64,000 nucleotides of DNA from Undaria pinnatifida. Taxonomy: Eukaryota; Sar; Phaeophyceae; Laminariales; Alariaceae. How positions within the stretch are numbered: position 1 is the stretch's first letter; every line of letters starts with the position of its first letter. The stretch lies in assembly GCA_012845835.1 (NCBI GenBank), contig JABAKD010000004.1, forward strand, positions 2,122,433 through 2,186,432. Reading direction: 5' to 3'. Of this stretch, positions 33,179-45,316 are shown one piece after another. The notes under the pieces are model-generated. The model was not told where the DNA came from, did not search any database, and worked only from the letters and a program-made list of their open reading frames with translations. The position numbers and the translations under genes are program-made.

Positions 33179-33444
33179 CTGCGAAAACAACCCAACGCAC
33201 GCGATGTACTAAGTGTACGGCCACCGGAACACCACTTGTGGTATGTCCTCAGAGCAAGAGCGACGGTATCTCACGGGTGGACGGACTCCCCCAGTGAAAC
33301 CCAGACGTTTTTAGCACCCTTTTTCAGGGTCAGAAACCGCGCGAGATCCCAAAGCCATGGACAAATGGCACACTACGGTAAACATACACCATTTATTTTC
33401 TGCGGCTCCTCAGTAGAACCTCTCCATCACTCGCCCAAAACCGT

Positions 33445-33704
33445 AGACGCATGCTACGATAGAGGTAGCAGTTTTCGTCTGAAGAAATTGCTTCTGAAAG
33501 ACGGAGCAAAATCGTCGGAAATGGGCCATTTGCTTTTGCGTGGTTCTCGTTGTTTGTGTACCTAGGCCCTGTAATTTTTCATCCGGTAGCAGTTTGTTTT
33601 TTTTCCTTCTAAGTCAGTTTTCGGGAGAGACCTTAAGCTCCCAAAATGAGGAATCTCAGAAACAAAGGGGCGAACCTCTATCGTCGCCTATCGTACCACG
33701 CGCC
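33445..33704 (+). mobile_element. Family A MITE, full length
   Basis: 260 bp. Left GACGCATGCTACGATAGAGG. The right end is partly duplicated (CTATCGTCGCCTATCGTACC then ACGCGCC). Internal TTTTTCATCCGGTAGCAG present. Confidence 0.82.
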
Positions 33705-34325
33705 GTTATTCCCATAGGTCAAAGTGAAAGTGCAACCCGGTGACCAAATGTTCACGCTGAAAACATATACTTCGAATTATTATTCTTATTAATTTTCGCA
33801 CGAGGTGGGGTCAAGGGGGCCCCCATCATTCAGAAGCTGTTAGTACTTTTTACAGGTCATTACCCGGCCCGCGGGTTGGGCCCCAGGAAGATTTCGAAAC
33901 CTCGCGGGTCGAGTCGGGGGTAGGGTAGGGAGGTTAGTTCTCGAAGTCTCACGGGTCGGGTCGGATCGGCTCAGGAGTTTTTCGTTTCAATATCTCACTC
34001 TGACTCGATCCGACCCGCGCGACAATAGATCCGACCGGTGAAGATCCCTGCCAAACCGTTTGGAGACGACGAAAATCGAACACATGCAATGGTAGAGGAG
34101 GTGTGCCACCACTTTTTTTCTCTCACTCCTCCTCGCGTGAGAACCTCCATATACCTCACGCGAAAAAAACAAAAATTGGAGCAAGGGAAAACGGCAGTCC
34201 GATGGAAAAAAAAAAAACGTGAAACCCAGGAATAAACGCATCATGTTACGTATAAAACATCATTTTACAAAAGCAAGACTTGCGTTCGAACGATTTACAC
34301 AAAGGAAAAAAAGACAATAGTTAAC

Positions 34326-34588
34326 GACCAAGGCTACGACAGAGGTGTTACTTTCGGCTGATGAAACTCTGTCTGGACGACGGGGGGCTGCTTAATCAAG
34401 AATCGTTGGAATTCCATTATTCAATGTTTTTTTTGCCATGATTCTATTAGATCTTGGGTTTTTTATCTTGTGGTACGTTCGCTGTTTTTCTCCTCAGGGT
34501 AATTTTTTGGGGCGATGCAAATAGATCTCCCCAAGAGAGAAGCCACGTAAACCAAAATCACTGTGCGTCCATATCGTGACAGCCGTCC
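34326..34588 (+). mobile_element. Family A interior with a B-like left terminus
   Basis: Starts GACCAAGGCTACGACAGAGG, whose first nine bases are those of family B, but the interior (GACGGGGGGCTGCTTAATC, AATCGTTGGAATTCC) follows family A. Decayed right terminus (CATATCGTGACAGCCGTCC). Confidence 0.6.
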
Positions 34589-34589
34589 T

Positions 34590-35330
34590 ACCTTCAGACT
34601 GGATGGCACCACCACGGTCGCGACGGCCTTAGACCCGTCAGCGTAGGTGGTGCTGCTGTTGCTGAATGACGGGCGCTTCCCCTTCTTTCGTTAGAACAAA
34701 TCTATCGGCGGGATCGGTGGTAGAGACAGCGGCGGTTGCAACTCTACGGTAAAGAGGAAAGACTTATTCAGTGTTTAGTGAGGTACGGAGGTCTACAAAT
34801 GAAAAGTCTCATAGAATACAGGTAAACCCTTTACGGGCACACGTCTTCCCATCAGACTGGGCGGCATCCCGACGAGCGCGACGGACTGTCAGCGCTGCTC
34901 GCCCTGCTGTGGTTGAATGGTGTTCACTTACCTTCCTTTCGTCGGAAGAAACGAACGGCGGGGTTGGTGGCGGCGAGGGAGACAGCTGCAATTCCAAGAA
35001 AAACTTCTCCGTTTTTGATTAAGAACAGAGCTCCTTGAGTGAGGAGCCTTAGAACATGTGGATGCACCCGTTCTGTGGAACGGGTCTTCCTTTCGGAATG
35101 TTCGACATTACCACGTACGCAAAAGCCACAGACCAGTCAGCGCAGATGGCGATGCCGTTGTTGAATGGCGAGCACTCCACTTTTCAGAAAGTGGTCAGTG
35201 GCGTCGACGATGATGACGGCGCCAGCTGCGATTTGCAGGAGAAAACGTGTCCGATAGCCGCGATAGGCATGACCTCCTCCGTAGTCGCGTCTACTGCACA
35301 TATCTGCTCCGGTCGAGCAATCCTATATAG
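34590..35330. repeat. Three diverged direct copies of unknown sequence
   Basis: Three segments (34590-34760, 34825-35010, 35050-35330) share a CAGACTGG(A/G)(T/C)GGCA-like start, a GTCAGCG phrase, CTG...GTTGAATG and a run of codon-like differences. On the minus strand the middle copy reads EVFLGIAAVSLAATNPAVRF up to a consensus donor (GAAG then GTAAGTG, near 34945). They may be repeated exons, but coding is not established. Confidence 0.35.
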
Positions 35331-35349
35331 GTTGCATCAGATTGTAAAT

Positions 35350-35576
35350 AAGTTCCTGAGCTCCTAGCATGAGGAGCTCAATATCTCACGCACCCGAAAC
35401 AATACCTCGACGGCATTGGTTGGCGCAATCCGACAAACGTTCTATTCGTTAGTCCTAGAAAAACAATGTAATCGTAACGTATCGCACTAACGGGTAGTTA
35501 CTCACTTGACGAGCTCAACCGGGCAGGTATACCTTTTTTCTGCTCGAAACGTTGAACCCCTACAGCGAGATGACTC
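35350..35576 (-). mobile_element. Partial family C MITE
   Basis: CTGAGCTCCTAGCATGAGGA, GGCATTGGTTGGCGCAATCC, TTGACGAGCTCAACC and CCTACAGCGAGATGACTC occur in family C order. The left terminus is missing. Confidence 0.65.
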
Positions 35577-35758
35577 AATCCCCCTTTGTTGCTCATTTTC
35601 TCCGAAAATCGTTGTGTTCCGTCGTCGATTCACAATTCCGTGGACACTCTTTGATTCGTCACGTGTGCGCAATGATAGGGGTAGCACGTCATGGCCAAAG
35701 CATTCATAGTTGCGAGTCTCCCCAAATAGACCAGCAAACTATTCAACATCTCGGGCTT

Positions 35759-36005
35759 GTGCTGCGCTACGATAGACGTAGCGCCTCTTCGATGAAGCGT
35801 TTTCTTAATGACGGCGCTCCTCAACCAAAATCGTCGGGAGTTCGTAATTTGCCCCTCATGTTTTTTCGCCGTTTCCCTGAGCCATGAGATTTTGATCGGG
35901 AAGCTCTTGTATTTTTGCCCACACCAGTTTTTGGGAAGGGTATGGAGCTCATCAGAGTGAGGAGCCTCAGAGAAAAAAGGGTGTACCTCTACCGCAGCAT
36001 GTTAC
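35759..36005 (+). mobile_element. Family A MITE, diverged
   Basis: 247 bp. GTGCTGCGCTACGATAGACG at the left, CCTCTACCGCAGCATGTTAC at the right. The internal order is kept (AATGACGGCGCTCCTCAACC, AAAATCGTCGGGAGTTCG). Confidence 0.75.
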
Positions 36006-36540
36006 ATTGATCGTCCTGTCGGTACATCGTCATTGCCCTTGGACAACCATATATGGCATCGTTCGTGTTGTGAAGCTAGGCCATGTCATGTGGGTCTTCA
36101 TCGGGCTGCACTTTCAATTTTCTCAAGCGTAAGTGTTTAGGTAGGCTCAGAACAAAGTGGTCCTGTAGTAGCATGCATCTGCTGGCCGATTCAAACCGCC
36201 ACCATACTCATCACGAAAACAATCGGTAGACGAAAGCAAATCCTTCCAGCCGCCTCGCTGGTACGGCCACAGAAGTCGGGCCCAATTACTGACGGTAAGT
36301 ACTGATCCCTTGTCCTTTTGGGTGCCCCGGGAGGGTCGGTATGAAGGGTCTCCGGTGTCTTTCCTTTACTTTGGCCGACCAACTTCCAAGATGCCCGTGG
36401 TGGCTGTACTCCCCAGTTTCAAACATCCGTTCGGGCTTGCGCTTGGCTTGCGGTGACGAAATATCCTCGATCGCAGTTCAGGTACTGGGTGGTGCGAGTG
36501 TCACACTGGTCCTGCGCTAGCCCCATTGATATGATGCGGT

Positions 36541-36835
<295 letters not shown>

Positions 36836-37112
36836 GACATCTCCTCAGTTGATCAGTTGCGGGACTCCTGACAGTCGAAACGTTTTGGCGAAACGGTATT
36901 AGCCCTATCGCAGCATGTCGATGGGTTGCACGCGCCCGTCGATTCGTTAATGATGATAGGCTTGCCTCATGGTTCACGGCATTCCGTCTATCAGCATAAT
37001 GGTCCCGGCTAACGGGTCAAGGTCATTCCAGGGTGACTTGTGTCCTCAGCGGACAAGTTCAACTGAACCTCAAACCCCCTCCTGACCGTTGGAAACCTCA
37101 GCATCAACCATT

Positions 37113-37393
37113 GAGTCATCCCTCTATTGTGCGGTAGCGTTCGCACTTTTTTGGGCCATGTGGTGTTTCTGGCGTTCTGATCGGTTGGCCGATTGAGCTC
37201 CTCAATTGTGAAACTATCCGTTGATATGGCAATTTTTCGACATTGTTTCCTGTTGGAATAGCGCACAGAAACGACGATCGGATTTTGCGAACGAATTTCT
37301 TGAAAGGCATACTTCGGGTGAGATGTTGAGCCTCTCGCGTTAGGATTTCACCAACTTACAACTTCTGCTGCAACCCTCGCGTGGAACGATTCG
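37113..37393 (+). mobile_element. Family C MITE
   Basis: Left GAGTCATCCCTCTATTGTGC, right CTGCTGCAACCCTCGCGTGG then AACGATTC. Interior GATTGAGCTCCTCAATTGTG and TTGCGAACGAATTTCTTGAA in family order. Confidence 0.78.
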
Positions 37394-37466
37394 CAAATGG
37401 TGCTCGACAACGGAGCTCCTATGCGCGCTTGGAATTGACGCCAGCAAACACCAGTAGACTCCAGTA

Positions 37467-37736
37467 GACCAAGGCTACGGTAGGGGGGGTACCCCCGTTT
37501 TCATTGGTGTGATTGAGCCACACGCACGAGTGGCTCTGTACCTCACGGATGATAAATGGTTTACACAGTTGTTTTGGAGCAGCTTAGATTACCTTTGCAT
37601 TGAGGATCGATTTCGTCAATACAAAACATGAAGAAAACGTAAGATAGCAAAATAGCAAAGGGGTTACTCGCGCGAGTAACGCCTAGCCACTGAAATTCAA
37701 GGCCCAAAAAGGGACCCCCCTACCGTAGCCTGGGTC
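37467..37736 (+). mobile_element. Family B MITE, TSD AGTA
   Basis: Full 270-bp copy with perfect AGTA at 37463-37466 and 37737-37740. Flanks are a short CCAGTAGAC-type tandem repeat. Very similar to the copies at 14.8, 15.4 and 20.6 kb, suggesting fairly recent activity. Confidence 0.92.
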
Positions 37737-38050
37737 AGTAGGCACCTGTATACACCAGCAGACACCAGTAGACACCGGTAGGCAAGGAGGACATGACATG
37801 ACGCGTGAAACACGGTGGGGGTCAGGTGTTTTGGGCTGCACGTTCCTGACGTAGAAATTCCTACATTGGAGTCACTGTCAGTGCTTTACAGCACGCTTCC
37901 GTAGTGTGTCTTCGATGCCTACTAAGGCGTCAAAGCCATGGGAATAGCTCGTCGGGTTGCACGGTAATTTGGTTCTCGTTTGAAGTCAAGTATTGGGTGA
38001 GGTATACAGCGCCTCGAGCGAGGCGCCTCACGAAGATTAGGTGTACTCCT

Positions 38051-38447
38051 GACCAAGGCTACGATGTTGTCGTATCATAATTGCAGTATCATACTCCCAC
38101 ATTCACTACCGGATTGAGTTATCATATCATATCATATCATATCATATCATATCATATCATATCATATCATATCATATCATATCATATCATATCATATCAT
38201 ATCATATCAAATCATATCATACTCGTACGGGTGACTCCGTACCTCACCAACAAAAATACTTAGTGTGGAGATTGTTTTGGCGCCACGCAGCTTCGACTCA
38301 ATGGCGATTGACGCCGCAGTTACAAACCAGCACTACAGCTTAAGACTGCAAAGACACATACATGGAGGTTGCCCGCGCGAGTGACCCCGAACCACCGCCA
38401 AAAGAAAAGAAGACCCAAACACGACCTCCCTACCGCAGCCTGGGTCT
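38051..38447 (+). mobile_element. Family B MITE expanded by an ATATC microsatellite
   Basis: Left terminus GACCAAGGCTACG at 38051, right terminus CTACCGCAGCCTGGGTC to 38447. About 100 bp of ATATC repeat (38119-38220) sits near the left subterminal position. The interior otherwise follows family B. No clean target duplication remains. Confidence 0.75.
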
Positions 38448-39245
38448 CGTGGAGAGCGTGGCAGGCGACGCATAGTTCCTCGAAATCATGTTTTGCGGTT
38501 GCATAGATTGGCTTGGTATTTTTTTCGTTGCGGGGTGACGCTTGCGGCCTCCTGGAAGAACCGTCGGGTTCTGGTTGCCTCTCGAATCCTTATGCCACCT
38601 ACGCCTGGGCTATCTCTCATTTGGTTTCCCTTTCCTCGTCGACCTAATAAGGCCCGTAAACGTTCTTCTTGTTCTTGGAAAGCACCGGTACCGAGTGTAA
38701 AACTTTGATTGCTTTGACAACTTGATTGCACTTTACGAGAGTTTGTCGCCGACAACAATGTGCGAGTGAGTGATATTTGAAGCGGCACGGTCCCTTGGGT
38801 GGACGAGGCCCCATTAAAGGGTCATTGCGTAAAATGTGCAGTGCAAAATACAACTATGAGGACCTTTTTACAAGGTCGGAAAACGCACAAAGTTACGAAG
38901 AACGTAGACAAACGTGGTTCCTTGCTCAACCCCAACGTCTCGAGCATTCCTATAAGCTTTCGAAACGCGCATAAAGTTGTGCAAGAGCTTGGGCGAACCA
39001 TATCGCCGAACTACCAACCATTTATTATTTGGATTACGTACGCCCCTTTTATAAACATAAAAACAAAAAGCAAGCCCTTCAAAACGAGGGTGGGTTCAAA
39101 CCTTTGCTCACCCGATCACTACCTTTTGTTATCTAAGCCGCATTTTTAAGTGGCAGAATATTATTGTCGCTTCTACGGCCTCGCCTACACACCGTACAAA
39201 CACATACGCGGGGTCGGCGGTGAATTGCTGCAGCTATTGCGACAA

Positions 39246-39655
39246 ATTCTACGGTAGAGGGCTATGGTGTTTTGGGGTCTTCGTCTGCAGTCGCTCGGGG
39301 TCGCTCGCGCGAGTGACCCCCGTTGTTCCTTTGCGATCTTGGGCAGCTTTCGTGCTGTTCCACTTAGCGACATCAATCCGCAATGGAATGGTAAGCTTTG
39401 CCGCGCCAAAATCAAATCATAATTTGTTTTCGTCCGCGTGAGGAATATTTAGAGTCACTCGTGCGAGTGGGGAGGGTCGGGTAGTGAAAATGGGGATATA
39501 TCATAACATTATCATAGCGTTACCATAACATTATCATAGCGTTACCGTTACATCACCATAACATCACCATAACGCCATCATAACATCATCATAACATAAT
39601 CGTAACATCATCATAACACCGTCGTAACATCTCCCCTACCGTAGCCTTGCTTGTG
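39246..39655 (-). mobile_element. Diverged family B MITE with CATCATAACA repeats
   Basis: Reverse orientation: CTACGGTAGAGG at the left, GTCGCTCGCGCGAGTGACCC, GGAATGGTAAGCTTTGCCGC inside, and CTCCCCTACCGTAGCC at the right. About 140 bp of degenerate CATCATAACA repeats (39490-39630) have expanded next to one end. Confidence 0.55.
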
Positions 39656-40205
39656 TTACGAGCAACGCACATCGCTGCACAGTATACAGTCGTGTGTTCG
39701 GTCTCACCTGCCCTGTACTCGCCTATACCTATAAAAACTGCGAGCATACCCGGAGCCGGCGTCAAGTATAAGCCCGCCACGGCGGAGAATCGCTTGTGTT
39801 AGTACTACGTTATAGATTGCCCGTCCGCTAAGTCTACTAGAGCTGTATTTTTGTTTGCCATATGTCACACACGGGGTTTGGGCAGGGCGGGACAGTTTCG
39901 GGGCGGCGAGCGGAGCCGGGCGAACCTCCGCCCCGCGCCCCGCTCCTTTGGTCATCCTGCGTACGTGCCAATGAAAGCGATCTCGAATACATTAGGAGTG
40001 TCACTGCAGCCAGCCAGCAACAATAGCAACGAAACGACAAACCGTCCAGCGTACGACACCTCAAATCGAAATCAAGCTGACGCCAAACATCGAAACCCGA
40101 AGAATAGCAAAGGTCACGTCGCCCCCCACACTGACTCAGGGTTTCGATTGGGAGGTTATACTCCTATTTTCTCTAATAGGTACACGGGCGGTGTGACGTC
40201 CTTGT

Positions 40206-40452
40206 GACTGATTCTACGATAGCCCCCCCAAAAACCAGCGGTTTTCTTTAACGAACGTTTCAAGGCTGCTCGACACGAGGAAGGATGCTATGAAAAGAGT
40301 ATCTGCAAATATTATTTTGTTTGGGGAGGACTATCGAACGATGACGTCAGGGTGGCAAGGGGCACCGTATTTCAGGAGATACGGCCTGGAGCTGGTTTCA
40401 AAACCGGCGATTTCGTTAAAGAAAAGTTGGGGGGGCTACCGTAGAACCACAC
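40206..40452 (+). mobile_element. Family D MITE, TSD TTGT
   Basis: 247 bp. Left terminus GACTGATTCTACGATAGCCC, right GGGGGGCTACCGTAGAACCA then CAC. Perfect TTGT duplication at 40202-40205 and 40453-40456. Contains GGTTTCAAAACCGG, an inverted repeat. Confidence 0.88.
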
Positions 40453-40689
40453 TTGTCACTCGTGCAATAGGCTCTGTTCCTCGATCAAAACCTGGGCGTG
40501 AACATGCTCTGTTGCCACTGTGCAACAAGCGACGACACGACGCTAAACATGGTGAAACCGAAATTTAAAGAGTTCCTAAACCTGGCCTTCCTACTCCATA
40601 CCAGGTATAGTATACAGCTCTGGTTGTTGCCAAAAGACACGCCGTTGCCTGCATTGTGGAACGTTTGGTAACTCCCCCCCCGCCTACCT

Positions 40690-41600
40690 TAAAGACACGC
40701 CGTCCTTCACTCTGCGGAAAGTCAAATCACCCAACCCTGCGCACTGCAAAAAGTCACGCCGTCGTCAGATTTGAAAAACATCAGGCAACACCCTGGCATT
40801 GCGCTAGACCACGTTGCCGCCCACGTTGCGAAAGGTCAGATCACCCCTTTGCATTCCACAAAAACACGCTGCCGCCCGCTTTGAGAAGGCTTGGTCACCC
40901 CAGATCGCTTGGTACAAACCCACGTTGTCGCCCACACAGTCTTGAGTTCAATTCCCTTCCCCGCACTGCTAATAATGAGGCCGTCGCTCGCCTCCCGAAT
41001 GGTCAGATCACGCCCTCATACTACGCAAGGCCACGTTTTCACGTTGTCTTCCACGTTGCAAAACGTCGAGTCACTCCTTCGATTTCGACAAAGCTATGCC
41101 GTCGTCTGATTAGCGAGACGTCTATATCGGCCCCAGCATTGCACAAAGCCACGTGGTCGCCCATGATGCTAACCGTCAAGATTGTCCCTTCGCATTGCAA
41201 AAAGCCATGCCGTCGTCCGATTTGCGAAAGTTTATGCCACACTCAGATTAGCAGAAAGAAAGTCACCATATCGCCCATGATGCGGAACGTCTGATGGTTA
41301 TTTCGTACTGCGAGAGATCACGCCCGTCGCCAGCTTTTGGAATAGATCAAATCACTCCCTCGTATTGCATGAAGCTAAGGTGTCGCCCACGTTGCCAACG
41401 ATCACGCGGCCCCTTCGCATTCCACAATGCCACGCTGCCGCCCGATTACCCGAAAGGTCAGGTCACCCCCTCGCGTCGCAGAACCCTCGTCCTCAACCAA
41501 GTTGAGAATTGTCAGGTCACTCCCTTGCATCCCACGAAACAACGTTGCCACGCGTTGAGCGGAAGGCCAGGATGCATGCTTCTAATAGCACTAATAGTAC
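40690..41600. repeat. Degenerate tandem array, unit about 55-58 bp
   Basis: Roughly 16 degenerate copies of a unit recognisable by GTCAGATCACCCCTTTGCAT, then CACAAAGCCACGCCGTCGCC and a purine-rich GCGAAAG. Two plus-strand open frames (40656-41294 and 41294-41623) translate it into a Cys/Arg/Pro-rich peptide without conserved domain features, which I read as non-coding. Confidence 0.6.
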
Positions 41601-41605
41601 TAATG

Positions 41606-42152
41606 GCACTAAGAGTACGGTAGAGTTGCACCAAGCATTGTTGTTTTCTGCGGCTCCTAACCAGTTGAGGAGCCGACCATTGTACCGTCTGAGGCAAAAA
41701 CTGATTTTGAGGAAAGAAGGAGCAACACGATGAACAGCGTCATGGTCTAGTTGTCTAGGTATGCAAAAAGAGCCATCCCACGGTAGGGGTTGCAGCATGA
41801 GTCCCTGAGCTCCTCACATGAGGAACCCAATATCTCACCCGAAATATTACTTCGAAGGCATTCGTTCGCACAACCCGACCAAGCTTCTATGCCTTAGCCC
41901 AAAAATATATTGTGCTCGTGAAATTACTTCATTGACCGGCAGTTCCTGACATGAGGAACTCAATCGCCCAGGGATTTTTTGCCCCAAAACGTACAACCCC
42001 TACCGTGGGATGACTCAAAAAACAGAAAATCATGTTGTAAAACAATACCGACATTCCCACGATTTCGGGTTAAGGAACCCACGTCGCTCAAAGTATATAT
42101 ATGGTTTTGCCGAAAAGTGGTATACCTTAATACCTCTATCGTAGCACGCACC
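41606..42152 (-). mobile_element. Family A MITE interrupted by a family C element
   Basis: The left part (41606-41769) reads GAGTACGGTAGAG, then AACTGATTTTGAGG-type sequence and GTCTAGGTATGCAAAAA. It resumes at 42017 with AAAAAACAGAAAATCATG and ends CCTCTATCGTAGCACGCACC near 42152. The element between is a complete C copy. Confidence 0.75.
41770..42016 (-). mobile_element. Family C MITE, TSD AAAA, nested in family A
   Basis: 247 bp with termini GAGCCATCCCACGGTAGGGG and the inverse of GAGTCATCCCACGGTAGGGG. Flanks are A-runs on both sides, compatible with AAAA but low-complexity. Two inner inverted repeats resemble GAGCTCCTCA-CATGAGGAAC. No ORF. Confidence 0.85.
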
Positions 42153-43372
42153 CACCTACTCAGTCACATCCCCGCCCCAGCTGCGAAGGCTACGTCGCGT
42201 TGTACAATATCTGCGTATCCGTAGCTAGCCCGGTAAACCAAACCCGATCTCCTTGTCATATTTGTTGTGAGGGCGAGGGCGGAGTATCGTCCGGCCGTGT
42301 GTTGCTATCTGCCTCCCGCGCCTCCTCCCGCTCATTGCTTCCTGTCCTGCAATGTGTGCCTTCAAACTCAAAAAAAAAAATATATATATATATATATAAA
42401 TTTCTTGTGGTCGCCCACTAGCTTCGAAACAAACATTGATCCCACCTTCTCCTCGATGTGCGACCTGATCAAGACCTCTCATTTATTCCCTTGCTTGGAG
42501 TTCTACAATATAGCCATTCCCGTCGATTGTGCTATGACCTGGTGACGATGCCATGGAATCCAGTGGGCTGTACCATGGGACATGCCATGGGACGTTTAAA
42601 TGCTGTCCAATGGCGCAGCCCATCGGCAGAGAGGAGCTACGGGTCATACCACGGGACCCCATGGCATGATCCATGGCATGTCGACGTCTATGACACGTCC
42701 ACGATTTATGGGACGACCCATGGCATGATGGCCGTCTCATGGTTTTTGTCGTCCCATGGGACGTCCCGCAGGTCGTTCCCATGGTATACCATGCGGTATT
42801 GCGTAAGACGTGTCACGAGATAATGGCCCATTTGTTAACCCATGGGTCAATCAAGATACCATAGATCATGCCATTGGGTGACCTATGGTAAGTGGGTGTA
42901 GTCCCATAGGTAGTGCCGTGACCAGCTTCATGGGTCGACCTATGGGTAATCCAAGGGCTACGTCATGGGACAAGCCATGGGACAACCCATTTTACAGTAC
43001 GTGGGGCGTCCCATAGCGAATTCCACGGGTTATGCCATGCGAAGCTTATCCCATGGGTAATCCCATCACACGTTCCATGGTTTGCCCCACGGGTAATGTC
43101 ATGGGATAGCTCATAAGGCAGTCTATGGGTGTCAAACAATCTATAGGTTTTCCCGTGGGACATCCCATGGGATGGTCCATGGCATGTTGTTTACCTTGTA
43201 CACAGTCTGGTGGGCTCTGCCATGAGATGCGCACATGTCGTGGGCAGTCCCATGGCACAGGCTATTGCTTATCGAATGTCCCGTAAGAGGCCCCACGGGT
43301 TGTGCAAACGCTCCATGGGCAGTGCCATCGATGATGCCATACAAGATTCCTGGGCATGCCAAACGTCCCATG

Positions 43373-43640
43373 GAGTCATCCCACGGTACGGGTTGCACGT
43401 TTTAGCAAACAAAAGGTATGCCTGGCCGGTTGAGCTCCTCAAGTGAGGAACTACCGGTTAGTCCAACAATTTTACTTATACAACTTGGTAGGACTAGGGC
43501 ATAGAAGCTTGGTCGGGTTGCGCGAGCGAATGCCTTGAAGTCATGTTAAGGGTGATGGTGATGGTGATGGTGGTGAAATATTAAGCTCCACAAGCTAAAA
43601 GCTCAGACAATTTCTGCTGCAATCCTACCGTGAGAACCTG
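43373..43640 (+). mobile_element. Family C MITE inside the CCATGG array
   Basis: Left terminus GAGTCATCCCACGGTACGGG, right CTGCAATCCTACCGTGAGAA. A GGTGAT repeat expands the interior. The exact right end and target duplication are unclear. Confidence 0.8.
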
Positions 43641-44970
43641 AACACGTATCATGGGCAGTGCCTTGAGCCGTGCGATGAATTCTCTCGTCCCGTGCCAAGC
43701 GTCCCATGTGCAGTGCCACGGGTTGTCTTATAGGCTGCAGTACAGTCCATGGGTGGTGCTATGGACTGCGATACATCCCACGGTCTGCGTCATGGGCGGT
43801 GCCTTGGGGTGCGGTACCGTTTCATGGGCAGTGCGCACTATGGGTGTGTTCGAGGTGTCCCATGGGCATTGCCAGGGGCTGCTCCATGAGCCTGAACCAG
43901 CCCATGAGCTGTGTCATGAGCCATATCATCGATTATCTCATGGTACGCCAACCGTCCCATGGGCGGGGCCATGGGCTGCATCATGGATGATCTCATGGTT
44001 CTCCAACCGTCCTATGGGTTGAGCCATGGACTGCTCCATAGGCCCGTTTGCCACCCATGGACAGTGCCATGGGCTGTGCCGTGGGTTATCTCGTGGCACC
44101 CCGAACGTCGCGCGGGCGGTGCCATGCGCTGTTCTAAATACTGCAATACACGACCTGTAGGCGGTGTCATGAACTGATATACAGATCTTGACACAGTCCA
44201 TGGTTGGTGCCATGGGTGATGACATGGGCGTTGGCTTGGGCTGCGGCATCGTCCCATGGGAAGTGTCATGGGCGATGCCGTGGCATGCTAAGTTCCCCAT
44301 GGTCGATGCTATGCGCTATTCCATAGGTCCGTGCACACCCCATGGGAAGTGTCATGAACGGTGCCATGGAGTTCTAAGGTTTCATGGGCAGTGCCACGCG
44401 GTGGCGGAGGTGCGATGGCGTGCTAAAGTTCCCATCGGTAGTGCCACGGGCTGTTCCATAGATCTCCCCCATGGGTAGTGCCATGGGCCGTGCCATGGGT
44501 TATCTCATGGCACGCCAAACGTCCCACCGGCGGTGCATGGGCCGTACTATAGCGTGCTAAACGCCAATGAACGGTGCCATGGGCGATCCCGCAAGCCTAT
44601 ATACGTCCCATGGGCAGTGTCATGGGCCGTTCCATGGGTGGGGTGGTATGGTGCACCAAACGTCGCATGGGCGGTGCCATCGGTTGATCTGCAGACTGCT
44701 GCACAGCGCATGGGAGGTGCCGCGGATTGTTCTGTCGACTATATTACTGACTATAGGCGGTGCCATGGGTTGCCGCGTCGTCCCATGAGAAGCGCCGTGG
44801 GTTGTGCTATGAGCTTGATTTGTGTCCCACGGGCAGTGCCATGGGCTGTTCCATAGGCCTGAGTGCGTCCCATGGACAGTGTAATGAGCTGCGCCATGGG
44901 TTATCTCATCGCACGCCAAACATCCATGGATGGAGCAATTGGCTGTTCTGTAGACTGCGATAAAGCCCAT

Positions 44971-45216
44971 GAGTCTTCCAACGTTAGAAATTGCAGGTTT
45001 TAGGCCAAACCGTCCCTGGGCGATTGAGCTCCTCATGTGAGGAACTGCCCGTCAACGAAGTAATTTCACGAGTACATATTCTTTTAGGACTAAGGTATAC
45101 AAGCTTGGTCGGGTTTTGTGAACGAACGCCTTTGAAAGTATTCTTCGAGTGAGGTATTGAGCTCCTCATGTGAGGACCTCAGCGACTGATGCTGCATCCC
45201 TACCGTGAGATGGCTC
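44971..45216 (+). mobile_element. Family C MITE, TSD CCAT, inside the CCATGG array
   Basis: 246 bp. Termini GAGTCTTCCAACGTTAG and CCCTACCGTGAGATGGCTC. Perfect CCAT duplication at 44967-44970 and 45217-45220. GAGCTCCTCATGTGAGGAAC and GAGCTCCTCATGTGAGGACC form subterminal inverted repeats near both ends. Confidence 0.87.
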
Positions 45217-45316
45217 CCATGAGCCGTGCCATGGACAATGGCATGGGATGCGGCATCGTCTGCCATGGGCTGCCATGGCATGCTAAGTGTCCCATGAGCG
45301 TTGTCACGCGCTGTTC

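Larger units (their letters stand above)
42530..45310. repeat. Array of CCATGG-centred palindromes
   Basis: Dozens of CCATGG and CCCATGGG palindromes recur at roughly 20-70 bp intervals in phrases such as CCCATGGGCAGTGCCATGGG, with many CATG variants. The array is broken by two family C elements (43373-43640 and 44971-45216). The second interrupts it cleanly with a CCAT duplication, so the array predates that insertion. Open frames here (Trp/Pro/His-rich) are by-products of the repeat. Its unit is too diverged for me to fix a period. Confidence 0.75.

Noticed and set aside
40656-41623. 212- and 109-codon plus-strand frames as a Cys-rich protein
   Set aside because: They follow a degenerate 55-58 bp repeat whose period is not constant or a multiple of three, so a maintained reading frame is not supported.
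42360-42400. TATA-rich promoter
   Set aside because: It is a simple TA dinucleotide run after an A-tract, with no gene next to it.
42458-45036. Many 60-138 codon frames rich in Trp, Pro, His and Met
   Set aside because: They arise from the CCATGG palindrome array and appear on both strands with similar composition.
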